Shown here: positions 11,084 to 23,300 of the stretch, piece after piece | How the letters are laid out: each line of letters begins with the position of its first letter | Position numbering within the stretch: the first letter of the stretch is position 1 | From: Crossaster papposus | Lineage: Eukaryota > Echinodermata > Asteroidea > Velatida > Solasteridae | Reading direction: 5' to 3' | NCBI GenBank assembly: GCA_037893245.1 | Contig: JBAIAA010000096.1 | Location: forward strand, 1,912,355 to 1,976,354 | Length of the DNA: 64,000 bases | The notes under the pieces: model-generated | Seen by the model: only the letters and a program-made list of their open reading frames with translations | Told to the model about the DNA's origin: nothing | The model's database searches: none | Translations under genes and position numbers: made by a program

Positions 11084-11690
11084 ATTATCAACATTTACAC
11101 TATGCATAATCTTGTTTTCACAGTTTTTGAGTGTGTTCTAAGCGTTTGAAGTTCTAAATTAGATTTTTGCAGTTTTTCACACGGTAACATTTTTCTTCGA
11201 TTTCAATTTAGTGTTATTTGTATACACTTTTAATACCTATGAAAATGTTACATTATAAGTCTATATCAGTGTAATAAACGATGAAGCTTTATGGAGATTG
11301 CCTCAAAAAGGCTGTTAAAAGACAAGTAAGATTTTGACAATAATCATGCAAATTATTTTATCCCATGCTTTTAATTTTCAGATACTGCCAGTTATGTAAT
11401 TTGTTAATTATAGTATTTATGTAAGCAGTTATGTAAGTTTTGAACTTCAGGTCAATGACATGGTGATATTTTGACTTGATTTCCAATTAGTACTGGTATT
11501 AATTATTTTGTATACCTATTTTTTAAAATAATTATGATAGTTTTACATTATGAGCCTGAATCAGTGCAATGATTATTAATCTTTACGGAGAAGTGACATC
11601 AGGGTATAACCAAATTGTTTTAGATAGACAAATATTTTGATAATAAATCTATATGACAATGGCGTGTGTGGTTATCGAGTTATTGTGTCA
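11084..11690. other. Intergenic, nothing recognised
   Basis: AT-rich sequence without a supported gene, repeat array or RNA gene. Confidence 0.35.
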
Positions 11691-11696
11691 TTTAAG

Positions 11697-12187
11697 TTTG
11701 TTTAAAGAATGTGAGACATACTGAATAATAGGCCTAATGGTTTCATTTTACACCTAATAATTATTTTAAAATAAAAACAAATTAACGATTTTAACTGATA
11801 TATTTTCTTAAACAATAATAGTCTTCTGGAAGCCCTCCCCTACCAAAAAAACAAAAAACAATTGGCTACTTGCTAGATTCCACCACCGACGTCACCAATG
11901 TTTAATTTATTCATAAGCTGTTAATAAGCATTTCAGAGGACAATTATTTATAAACAGTAAACAGTTTAGTCCACCTCGTGTTACGTAATATATGTGACGA
12001 TGGCGGTGGAATCGAGCAGGTGACCCTCTTTGGGCGGGTGTTGCAGTAGAGTACTATTTTTAAAGAAAATAAATCAATACAAAATATACCGGAAGACGCA
12101 AAAAAAAATTGTTTTTAAGTGTTATTGTTTTATAATTATACGGTCTAAAATAAAACTATTTTTACCGAGTACGTCACATATCTTTAA
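11697..12187 (+). repeat. ~490-bp palindromic repeat, left flank of the integrase gene
   Basis: It aligns along most of its length with the reverse complement of 16,283-16,790; shared words include gattc.accaccgacgt near 11,880, a taaagaaaat.aatcaata word near 12,065 and aataaaactatt near 12,155. It is itself an imperfect palindrome whose ends read TTTAAAGAATGTGAGAC on the left and, inverted, TTTAAAGATATGTGACG on the right. A TTAA sits at each end, the target site used by piggyBac-type elements. It may be an independent foldback MITE or one terminus of a larger element carrying the integrase gene. Confidence 0.7.
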
Positions 12188-12319
12188 AGGGTTAATGACA
12201 TTACGGATTTATGCCTGCATTCTTGCCAGCAGCCACTGAAATAATGCTATGCCTTCCGTACATGACAAGGGCATTCTTCTGCCATGTGCGACAAGGAGGT
12301 CTTGGCATACGGCTTCGAA

Positions 12320-15300
12320 TTATTCGGAGCATCCATTCCGTGCAGGTGGTGATGTAAATTCTTGCTTAACTGCAACAATTTCTTGTTGGGGAACAGGGAT
12401 ACTGTGGTCTTGCGCTCCTTGAAATATTAAATAAAAAATTGCACACAAGTTGTAATACATTGAAACTGGAGTAAAGGAAGAAGGTATAAGTATTATAATA
12501 AGATATGCAATCAAAGTTTATGTGCCCGGTTGAGTTTGTCTTACGGGAGAGACATAACGGGATAATGTTCTGTAGCCTAATAATAGTCTTCAAATTAGAC
12601 AGACTTAGACACAATCTTACCATAGATGTACGGTACAAAGTACATGAAGTCAGGCTTTCCATCTTGTGCAATGGCATTTGGAATGCGCCTTGTTCGATGC
12701 TGGTTCCACTCAACTCTGACTTCGTCCAGTTCGGATTGGATAATTTGCATGAAGCTGAACCTCATACATTCCCTGTGTAAATAGGAAACTCACTTTGTCT
12801 TGAACAATCAATTGCAATAAAATGACATTTATTTGGTGCTCTAAATTGAGATGCACATTTTAAAACTTCAAAACTTCGATATTAACGTGATCGGAAATCC
12901 TGGATAAAACATGAGTTTTCGGTAATGATTTCTTTTAAACCTGAGCACCACAGAAATTGATGCAATTTGTACAGTTAGTTTGGATGGTGTGTGTGTAGTA
13001 CATGTCTTAAAAACTATTTTAAAAAGATGTAGCTTTCCAATTAAATACATACAGGAAACATCGAGTTTATGTTCGCTGCTATCAACAATTATTTTATTTA
13101 CAACGTAATGAAAGAATTTTAATTTAAAAATAAAGAACATTTCTAAAACTATGTCTAAGAGTGGGCTATACTTACACATGCAAAGCCGATGTGCAGTCCA
13201 ACGTTCCTGTTTGAACCATATTTCTGAATCTGTCGACCCAGTAGTGAATCGTCATGTCAGATAGTGTACGCCAATAACGTTCAATTCTCTGAATGTCAAA
13301 TCAATACTAAATTACTTAATTTAAGAGAATGAACTGTAGGGTTAGGAGGATATTGTTGTATTGTTGTATATTTTATTCACATTATCACATTGTAACCCAA
13401 AGGTCAAATTGCATGATAATTTACAATATTAAAAAACATCAAAATCACAGTAAACATAAATTAAACAAATTAAGAAAACACCCATATAAGTTGGTTAAGA
13501 AACTAGAAAGATTGAGTTATACCGGATCTGTCAGTCTGGTGATTGTTTTAATAATGATTGTTTGAATAATGGAATAATGTTCTGGGGCGGAGATTTGTTG
13601 TTGCTTTAGGACTCAATGGCACGATTTACACGATAACAAGATAATTATCCAATACAAAATAGCAGATTTTCTTTTAATCCGTGACACTTTTTTCCATACA
13701 TTTTTTCCTTGATATCTTACATCCGTGCTACTATTTCAGAGAGCTATACTGGCGCATTGACATGTAGATGTAGTTATTGGCTTGTAATCCTTCACTGACA
13801 CGGGTTGACATTTCAAAGACAAATAAACTTAAATATACATCAGAATTGTTACCCTTGTAGTATACAATTTGTCTTTTTGACCAAAGTCCTTTGTTTTAGT
13901 CATTATTTACGGAGATCCATAAATACCTGGTTGTGAGGAGAAGTGGAATAAATCACACAAGGACACCGCTGATGAACGACGTACTGTTCATGGAATGAAG
14001 TTTGGATCTGAGATATCCGCGTGTTCTCGGTCCCTCTGTCCATTTATATACACCTTGGGACAGCTGCATGTTGATGGATAAACAAAGTGTTCAATATGTA
14101 CATTAAATATGTACCATAACCGACAGACAATAAAACGTTACTGTTTTGATGTTTAGGCAATTTTTCACGTGACATTTTACCTTTGATATCTTCCACAAAG
14201 TCCATAAAATAGGATGCTGTCACTTCAGGATCCCTGTTTGTGTGTGCTACTTTCAACCACAGCAGTCGTCGGGAGAACCTGGGTAAAATTATAAACATGA
14301 ATTTATGACCCTTAAAAAAAAGCACCGAGAATACACCGTAAAGAATCTTCGCCTTCCACTGGAACGGGTCGTGGTCCCCTGCCGGTATGCCGTACCTATT
14401 CGCGCTCTGGATATGTATCTGTTTCGGTATTTCAGCCGAAACAGCTCTTGTTTTCGTCAAAGTTTTTTTTTAAGTTTGAAAAAATAATTTAAAAAAAGTG
14501 TTGTAAAATTGATATAATTTATGATAACTATGTACTCTCTTTGAAAACATTTATGGCACCGTCGTCTGTCTTAAGAAGACCAAATATCAGTCACCGTTAT
14601 CATGCCTTCATTGTTCTATAAACAGCTAGGCTACTGCAGTCTTTGATTGACTATGAAAACAACTATAACCCGACCACCTGAAATCAACAAAAATCAACAA
14701 GTCAACAAAATGGGTTTCGAGCGTTGCCCAAACTATGAAAAACATACCCATCTATGGCACCATGAATCCCGAAGCCGTAAGTCCTCAATTTATCGTACTG
14801 ATCAACGTGCACAGCATAATTAGGGCCTGGGTTTGAGTACACACGTCGTCTCAGCTGGTGCCTTCTGCGGCTCTCAACTCCTTCAGAGTCAAGCATTCGT
14901 TGCCCTTCTAAAATGACATCTCTTTAATGAAAAGAAGAAAAAGATGGCGTCAGTTTTTTAGTCTCCCATATCGAATGACCACGATAAAGTGTTACATGTC
15001 TTTGTTATCTAACCTTGGCACACGGACTCCGTAGCGGGTTAGCATTCTTCTCCCCATCATCCTGCATCCAAGATTCCGTCCACTGCCCCTGAGCTCTAAC
15101 TGCGTTATGAAATATAATGGTTTAAAAAAAAAGTTTTCTATTGCAATATTTGATAGGATTACATTCATTGTAGGCCTACAACCTGTTAAATCAAGGATAG
15201 GGTTTTGTTATTCAAATTTTTGGAGATAAAAAGTAATATCTTTTTCCATAGGCCTAACCGCAGTACTTAGAAGTGAAAAGTTTCTAAAAATGCATTATAC

Positions 15301-16177
15301 TATCAAAAGCTGCTGTACTTCTTACCAAGTAAGTTTTTATTGCCATTCATTTTTGGAGTAGGCCTAATTACCAAACGTATACGATCCCTTTAACCACTTC
15401 ATTTGAAGTAAACAAGTTTTCCCATACATCCGTTTTTCGAACTTACTTGTAAATAATCAAGAAATGCGTCCAGCGTTGCATTCGGAGGATCCCTGCGACG
15501 CAAATTAAGCCTGCGAAGTATCCTTCCAACTGTTCTGACACTATGGATATGGTTGTTATTATTATGAGAGAAAATCGAAGAAAAAAAATAAAATAAAATA
15601 AAACAAAACACTACATCGAATAGTGTTTCCAACTCATCCAACAATTACAGAAAGTGTTTATATTATTTAAAAGTTTATAGGCGGCCTATAATGTGTTTGG
15701 CGCTTTTTATCAAAAAGTCATAAATAACGATTTGTAGCTCTTATTAAATCAATCTTCCAGCTTGCCGTCAACTCTATGACGGAATGGGACCAAAAAGAAT
15801 TACCACCACTCCCACGTTTTTTAGCAATGACATACTTTTCATTCTACACAGACCTACATTTATATTTTAATAGGGCCTATTTGTCATCTTCATCATTTTC
15901 AAAATTGGAATCACAATTCTTTCTTCTAAAAAACATCGTTGTTAGTACCTTGGACCGTGAACCAAAGTAGTCTGTATAATAAAATGTTTCTCGTGGAAAA
16001 GTATAAAAGGTTCAAACAATATCTACATTTTACTACTTACCAACAGTTGATATTATGCCGCAGTTTTAAAATGGAACATATTTCCATGGAGGTGTATCCT
16101 GCACTAAAATAGTGGCGCACTAATTCATCTTTTAATGGCTTATAAGGAAAGTAATTAACTGATTTGTTATCCAGCAT
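12320..16177 (-). pseudogene. Integrase core-domain (retroviral-integrase fold, DDE) gene, nine exons, one in-frame TAA
   Basis: Exons on the minus strand are 16177-16041, 15540-15447, 15099-15014, 14921-14748, 14278-14181, 14063-13927, 13288-13176, 12772-12621 and 12417-12320. All splice phases agree and the exon total is 1089 nt (363 codons). The N-terminus (residues about 18-105) is helical and HTH-like: LVRHYFSAGYTSMEICSIL, VRTVGRILRRLNLRRRDPP, LELRGSGRNLG. The catalytic core has Asp146 (YAVHVDQYDKLRTYGF, then IHGAIDG and FSRRLLWLKVAHTNRDPEV), Asp205 (MDRGTENTRI) and Glu245 (NQRIERYWRT), spacing D-58-D-39-E. The C-terminal part (LHVECMRFSFMQIIQSELDE) matches the same uncharacterised animal/fungal 'integrase core domain' family. 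Codon 203, two before the second Asp, is TAA (14046-14044). The gene is therefore inactive or carries one wrong base. Inverted ~500-bp repeats lie close on both sides, suggesting a mobile element. Confidence 0.85.
15200..15392 (+). repeat. Dispersed repeat copy in an integrase intron (family also at 28.6-28.8 kb)
   Basis: This stretch closely matches 28,629-28,808 in the same orientation, sharing for example aaatgcattatacta, agctgctgta and attaccaaacgtatacgatc. It ends ...cgatccctttaa, the inverted TTAAAGGGATCG terminus of a TTAA-type MITE group. It lies in the intron between integrase exons 2 and 3. Confidence 0.7.
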
Positions 16178-16282
16178 TAAATATACATGACCTTTCGACA
16201 CATTCATTTCTACATTTGTTCAAATTAATGACAAGTGTATTGTTTTTCTTGTAAGACAAAGTCAAAATCCTCTTGTCAAATG

Positions 16283-16790
16283 TAGCCTACTTAAAGGATG
16301 TGTGACGTAGGCTACTCAGTAATAATAGTTTTATTGTAGACCTTATAATGATTAAACATTAAAACAATTTGAAATAAACATTTAAAGTCTTCCAGTATAT
16401 TTGTATTTGATTGATTTTCTTCATAAATAATACAGTTAATTCTGGAACGCCCAGACAAATGCGCCACTTACTCTATTCCACCAACGACGTCACATGTATT
16501 ATACGTAACATACACATGGGCTAGACTAAACCGTTAAAACTGTTTGAACATAATTGTCTTATGGAATGCCTATGAATAAATCACGCAATGGTAACGTCGG
16601 TGGTCGAATCTGGCAAGAAGCCTATTTTATATGTGGGCATTCCAGAAGACCAGTTTATTTTTAAAGAAAATAAATCCATTAAAAAAAGACCAGAAGACAA
16701 TTTGTTTTTATTTATGTTTCATTGTTTAATCATAATAAGGCGTAAAGTGAAACCATTATTATTGAGTCTCACACCTTATCATATTAATTA
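16283..16790 (-). repeat. ~500-bp palindromic repeat, right flank of the integrase gene
   Basis: Inverted relative to the 11.7-12.2 kb copy. The inner end reads TTAAAGGATGTGTGACGTA and the outer end, inverted, GGTGTGAGACTCAATAATAA. The inner edge is about 110 bp from the integrase start codon. The outer TTAA seen in the left copy is not preserved here. Confidence 0.7.
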
Positions 16791-17370
16791 TTATTCTACT
16801 GAGTCAACATCAATCCCTTCAACATAATAGTCACCGTCTGAATTCCAATTCATGTTTATCAAATTAGGTGCGTGAAATACAAAAAGGGTCGTTGTTAAAT
16901 AAATAAATGAACCCCCCCCCCCCCCCCCCCCCAACAAATAAACAAAAAAATCAATAAATGAATAAAACAACAAATACAAGAATAAATGTACAAAATAAAG
17001 ATCAGGAATAAATGTACAAATAAACAAATGAAATGACACTTTTAAAAAAACCGCACATAACAAACTGACCAGCAACAATTAATGGGCCGCCTGTTATTAA
17101 TAAAAGCACACGCATTGCGTGTGCTTTTATTAATATCAAGATATACTATAGATCTCGAGCAATTGAAGTTTTACGTAAAATGTAGTCTATAAATTCCAAC
17201 AGTGATAATTCGAAAAGGATATTGTCTCCAATATTGGGAATATTCATCAAGGTGTAGTCCATTGTACACTTTACATGCGAAATTAGCCCACTCCACACAT
17301 TCGGAATAATATCGAAAGGTTAAAGGGCGCCATCAAGAGGAATAATATGGAGAGTGCGAGACTCCAACGG
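16791..17370. other. Intergenic with 21-base poly-C tract
   Basis: A pure C run occupies about 16,912-16,932 within AT-rich, taaa-rich sequence. A short inverted repeat (aataaaagcacacgc / gcgtgtgcttttatt) lies near 17,098-17,133. No gene was recognised. Confidence 0.5.
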
Positions 17371-18175
17371 CTCACAAACACGACGGAGCTCCCCACACGT
17401 ACGACGCTCTACTCACAGGCACGACGGTTTTGCTCACACGTACGACGGAGCTCTCCACAGGCACGACGGTTTTGCTCCCACGTACGACGGAGCTCTCCAC
17501 AGGCACGACGGTTTTGCTCACACGTACGACGGAGCTCTCAACAGGCACGACGGTTTTGCTCACACGTACGACGGAGCTCTCCACAGGCACGACGGTTTTG
17601 CTCACACGTACGACGGAGCTCTCCACAGGCACGACGGTTTTGCTCACACGTACGACGGAGCTCCCCACACGCACGACGCTCTACTCACAAACACGACGGT
17701 TTTGCTCACACGTACGACGGAGCTCTCCACAGGCACGACGGTTTTGCTCACACGTACGACGGAGCTCTCCACAGGCACGACGGTTTTGCTCACACGTACG
17801 ACGGAGCTCTCCACAGGCACGACGGTTTTGCTCACACGTACGACGGAGCTCCCCACACGCACGACGCTCTACTCACAAACACGACGGTTTTGCTCACACG
17901 TACGACGGAGCTCTCCACAGGCACGACGGTTTTGCTCACACGTACGACGGAGCTCCCCACACGCACGACGCTCTACTCACAAACACGACGGTTTTGCTCA
18001 CACGCACGACGCTCTACTCACAAACACGACGGTTTTGCTCACACGTACGACGGAGCTCTCCACAAACACGACGGTTTTGCTCACACGTACGACGGAGCTC
18101 TCCACACGCACGACGCTCTACTCACAAACACGACGGTTTTGCTCACACGTACGACGCTCTACTCACACGCACGGC
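17371..18175 (+). repeat. 41-bp minisatellite array B (inverted relative to array A)
   Basis: About 20 units of the array A repeat, here on the plus strand (cacgacggttttgctcacac and acgacggagctctccacagg). The ctctccacagg variant half is much commoner than in array A. All three plus frames stay open because the repeat has no stops; the resulting repetitive ORFs are not regarded as genes. Confidence 0.95.
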
Positions 18176-18179
18176 GATA

Positions 18180-19050
18180 ACAGATAAGTGTCCTATATAG
18201 AACACCATAAAATGGCAATGATTTCGTATAGCGCAACGTTGCGCCATGAGGTGTACATTATGTACATTATAATTATGTAGATGCGCTGTGCATGGACGAA
18301 TTCCGCATGTGCATGATTAGACTGTACAAATAGAGCGCCCTTGCCAAGCGTGAATAAATAACCTTTGACACGACTGTACTGCGATTTGTTCCCACATGGA
18401 CATCGTGCACGCCATGCCTCGCCCGCTATACCGATGTTTGGAGTTTGTACACTTGACTTGGCACGAGGTTGTCACTGCCAATGATCATGGCGTCGCACTT
18501 GTTGCAATCCGATCGTTGCAGTCCAGAGACCAGCCATGCTTTTAGGATTGTATGTTTAAAATAAATAATACAAGTATGTGTACATTGTTTTTGACAAAAT
18601 TAAAATTCATCAGATTTTGTTTTTAACTTGCATTGATCATTAGCAACATGAATAACAGTGCTAATACCATGGAGGAGTAAGAAGGTGCAGCACACATGTA
18701 AAAGAATATATACAAAATGCGCATCAACATTGAAAAAACAAATGTTGAGGGGAGGGGGGGGGGGGTTGAAAAGTAGTACTCTCTGTGCGACATTACAAAT
18801 TTTGGGCGGACTCTTAGAGGGCGCCTGTATCGGCGGCCTACGAGCTGCATACCGCGACTAGGACGTCTTGCAATGCAACCCAGAATAGCCGCATATTGGC
18901 CCTGATACCCAACCGCGGTCTCTCTTCAAATGAGTATAGAGTAAAAGGTGATCAAACTGTGGATTTTTATTTTATAACAGGAGTTATGAGACTATGGCAA
19001 CGAAATTGTTTACTTCTCATACAAATGTTTTTGTATATAATATAATATAT
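18180..19050. other. Intergenic, nothing recognised
   Basis: Contains a short G run near 18,750-18,765 and no supported gene. Confidence 0.35.
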
Positions 19051-19253
19051 AAAATCAATCACAAACTAGGATAGGTTTTAGTTCACCATATTTTATTCCG
19101 ACAAATCTGTTTCGTGGATACCTCCACTCGTCAAGGAATATTATTGTAATAATAATACAATAATATTCCCTGACGAGTGGAGGTTTCCACGAAACAGATT
19201 TGTCGGAATAAAATATGGTGAACTAAAACCTATCCTAGTTTGTGATTGATTTT
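19051..19253. mobile_element. Near-perfect 97-bp-arm hairpin (foldback MITE)
   Basis: Bases 19,051-19,147 and 19,157-19,253 are inverted copies with only a few mismatches around a loop of roughly 9 bases. The outer arm begins aaaatcaatcacaaactagg. Such a palindrome with almost no spacer would form a stable cruciform or hairpin RNA. No coding region is present. Confidence 0.85.
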
Positions 19254-19889
19254 GTATCGCTCCTTGTGTAAAGTAGAGCACTATCCGAAGTTGAATCGGT
19301 TTACAAACACGTATTAATATATTTGTACGGTGTAATCTAACTGATCCGTCTAGTGGACAGATCAAATTTGGCAGGGGGCCAATACGTCCCCACTAAAAGT
19401 CACTCTAAAAGTCCAGACAATTGAATACGGCTGGCAATAAGACACCTTTAAAAAGAATAGTACAGTTTCAAAAAATTGAATTTTTATTGCATATTCCATA
19501 TTATCCATCTATTATCCATATATTGGGCAGATCGAATTGTTGATCGAACGAACGAACGAACGCTGTTTACCTTACCTTAACTCCCGGAAAACACTCGAAC
19601 ATCGCGAACGTTAACGATAATGCCTGACCCTCATCAGAACGTGTTCGGAAAACTTCGAACATTATCGGAAACTGGAACTCTTCCATTTTTGGTCACGTTA
19701 CATTGGCGGCTACCGGTCCTAATAATTTATCAGCAATGTAATTCAACTCGCGCAATATTAGTCTGGTTCCCAGACCAAATGATTCTGGCTATTTTTGATA
19801 AACACTAGTCGTATGGTTCCCTGACTTGACAATTTATTATGTCCAAACGGCGTGATTTTGTTCACACTGCAGTGAAGGGTTTCTTAGTA

Positions 19890-20205
19890 TACACTGCCGT
19901 TTCGGCTCTTGAAAGCAGACTACAAAGTACTGATTACACAGCTTACTTAATGTGTTCGTGTCTTTTCCCTTCAATTATTTTGTCAAAACTTTATCAAAGA
20001 TAAATTTAACTAAGAAAAGTGGGTACTAGTGGATTCAAACGGGGACCTTTCGCTCTATAGTTCAACTCACTATCCAAGACTATACCATGCCAGGTCCGTT
20101 CTTTTAAATGCTTATGTAAACTCGTTAACTGAAGTAGAACAATGCTGTGACGTCATTTTTTTATATAAAGGTCTTCGTAGTCTGCTTTCGAGAGCGCATT
20201 ATGCA
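19890..20205. mobile_element. Possible MITE with ~25-bp imperfect TIRs
   Basis: The sequence ggctcttgaaagcagactac near 19,900 recurs inverted as gtagtctgctttcgagagc near 20,175-20,195. The ends and target site are not clear. Confidence 0.4.
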
Positions 20206-20314
20206 TTATTTTTGGGAGAATCCTTACGTGCCCAGGTCTAAATTACATGAGAGAGCAGGTAGCGGTGGTAGCGTACTATCTTAACACCATGGGATTGAGG
20301 TTGGCGCAATGTCA

Positions 20315-23300
20315 TCAACGTTTGGAGCCTTTCCTTCCGGTGGGCGTGGTCGACTTGGCCCCAGCTCGCGAGGAGCTCTTATTAGTTCCATCTTTCTTGG
20401 CGTTTTTTCTCCGGTTACCTTTGCCACTGCCGGATCCCGAATTCTCCTTGGTCGATAATCGCGCTGAAAAAAAGATAAAAAGTTTTACTTGATTTCTAGA
20501 TTATCTTAATTTAAAATGTAAACGTGCCGCGGCCCCTATAATGAAAAACAATTTGATTTGTCATCTATACTTCCTTGCTAGAGCAAAACATTTTTTACCT
20601 CAACTTTCACAGCGAGTTGTATATTATCAAACATTCTTTCTTGTTGATAACTCTCGAGTTTACCCACCCCTTACAAAGTAAACAGAGAAATTAATTTATG
20701 GCGTGATTTGCCTATTTTTATTTCGTGGTGCACAATGAGCCATGTAAAAATGCGTCCAAAAAATAAGAACAACACAATTATGACAAACTTCTAGTTGGTA
20801 TTGACAACGGAGGTAATAATATTTTTTTCAGAATTTGTGAACTTCTAAGTAATTCTTCAAAAATAACTTGTGATTTTCCGATATTTATCCAAATGCGCCA
20901 CGTTTATTACCGGGAACACTCGGCCGATGTTGTGCCCAATTTCCGGACGCCAACGTTTTAGAAATTCGAACTAAATTTCAGAAATTGTGACAGAAATCGT
21001 TTCACGAAGATTCGATCGACAGCAAGTATTATTAAGGTAAATGTATTTGGATAAATTTGCAGTTGTCGACAGTGTATAGCAACACTGCATGGGGAAAGTC
21101 GAGGAAAACGAGGCTCCACTCCATTATAACCTTTGGATATGGTGCAAAACAAAATAAATTGTAATGTATTGCGCCTATCAATTATTGTTTCCCCCACCCC
21201 TCCTCCTGGCGGCTGCCCCATGGCCCACCCAAGAAGTAAAAGCATTCGATACTTAAATTGCACATGAAATCCCTTGGGTAAATTAACAAGCTATTCCGGG
21301 CATTTATTACAACTTTTTTGTTAACACCATGACTGAAGAATCATCAACATTGCTCATTATGTTTGTCTGCTGCAACACGTCACAACCAATTTTTGTTGAA
21401 GTCGTCGATTTAACAACCACTCACCCATAAAGGCTGCGTCAATCGCTTGAATGTCGTTCAGCAGGGGAACATAGTGCGGCTTTTGTGTGCCTTCACTTTC
21501 TGGGGAAAAAGTAATCAAAATATATGCTTGAGCATGTGTAAAGGTGTGAAAGTTAACTCTGTACTTTCTAGACAGTTTATATGTATAGCATTCTGTTAGG
21601 AGTGCCACCCCCTGTTAGGTAGTGCACCTGGACCTAATCTAACCTAGCCTTTGTTACGAATACAAGCACCAGCCTATTTCTTTTGTCCATGTGACTTGTG
21701 AGTTTTAGTCAGTGAGCAGCCTGGCAGCAGAGAGTTAAGACTATCGTTTATGGGCCTTTTTCATTAATCAAAGTGTGTCCTACCCGGAGAGGTTTCTTTT
21801 TATCGATTAGTCAAGTTCGGCAGTGCCCATTAGAAAAGTTGTCGATTTCAGCTTTTAGTTCGTTCATGTCTTTTGAATTGTACTTTTTAAAGTTTTTTTT
21901 GTAAAGTCCTTTTGAATTTAATAAATTTAGTATTTTTGTCGAGACCAAAAGTACCTCTTCCTGTCCGAACTTTATTGAGTATTTCGCGACTAATCATTAG
22001 AACCAGGGGCTCTCCCTTATAACCTGGCGGACGAGTTTTTCCTGTTACACATGCGATTTAGTGACTCTATAATACGGACGCGGTACTCGTACCTAACGGA
22101 ATATAATGGGTCCGATCTGCTAATGATCCGTCAATATTGTTTTCATTATGTTTCACTGGGTGCGGAACCGGTCCGGCACGGTGCGTACGGAACGTCAGGT
22201 GACGGATCCGGGTGACGGATGCGTCATTTTTGCCACTTGGTTTCCACTCATCACCCTTTAAACAGCCAATAGTAGTGACATTTTCTCTCAAACATTTTTT
22301 TTCAACTTAAGCTTTTTACATGAATGATTAACTCATAGCGCACGTTCTGACCAATAGGCCTAAACGTCATAGACTAGTTGCTCAAGGTTATTTTAAGATC
22401 GATTATAACTTGGGAAGGGTTAATGGGTTACGAATAATTGTAGGATCGCGAAGGCAGGTCTTGTAAGCAATCCAGTTCAGAGTTGAAGGTTCAAACTTAC
22501 TCTCGACCCGAACTAGGACCAGGGTTTCTCGCTCCTTGAGCACCTCATTTGCATACCGTAGAGGCGTTTCCAGGAGGTGCTTCACGTTACCTTCGTTGTC
22601 GGATAGATCGACATCCACTTTTACAAGACAAAATAAATTAATGAAAACATTTACCAGTACTTATAGGTCGTGCACATGAAGAACCATTAATTCAGTGAGT
22701 GTTATTCGCACAGTTTCTTGGCAAAACGTGCGTGCTATTATAGGTTTTCCTGGCCAATTTCGAAAAAAATAGCGTTCATGTTGTTATAGCGCCCTCTAGT
22801 GGCAAGTTACAAAATGTTTAAAACGAATAATCATTTGGTGTGTGTTAATTTGGTGAAATTAATTACTTATTAATTACTATAGTTCATGCATATAATTAGC
22901 TTTATACTAAGAACAAGTAGAAGGAAAGAAATATTGACGACGTCACCAGACCAGAAGTTACAATAAAAAGACCTTTAAAACTAACACACAAAAACAGTCT
23001 ATAATTTTGATGGTTATTTTGTTAAACGAATGATGCAACAGAACTTTGACCAGTCATATAAAACGAAATCGAATGACTATTTTCAGCAGCTTTCGATTTC
23101 GCGCGAAATAGAATGGCGCGGTGGTTAAATTGGCTGCTTATATGCCGAAATTGACCGGGAAAACCTATATCTAATAGAGTACAATGGCGGTATAGTGGGT
23201 TTTGGTACTTTTAAGGGGTAATTTCAAATATTTGTCGCCAATGTTCCTCCTGTAATCTTACCATCTTCTGCGCAGTTGCACCGCTGTTTAATGTTTTCAA

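Noticed and set aside
15776-15970. Plus-strand ORF in the integrase gene
   Set aside because: Lies in an intron of the well-supported minus-strand gene and has no motif.
17347-18200. Three overlapping plus-strand ORFs of about 260-277 codons
   Set aside because: The same minisatellite in the other orientation; all three frames open equally.
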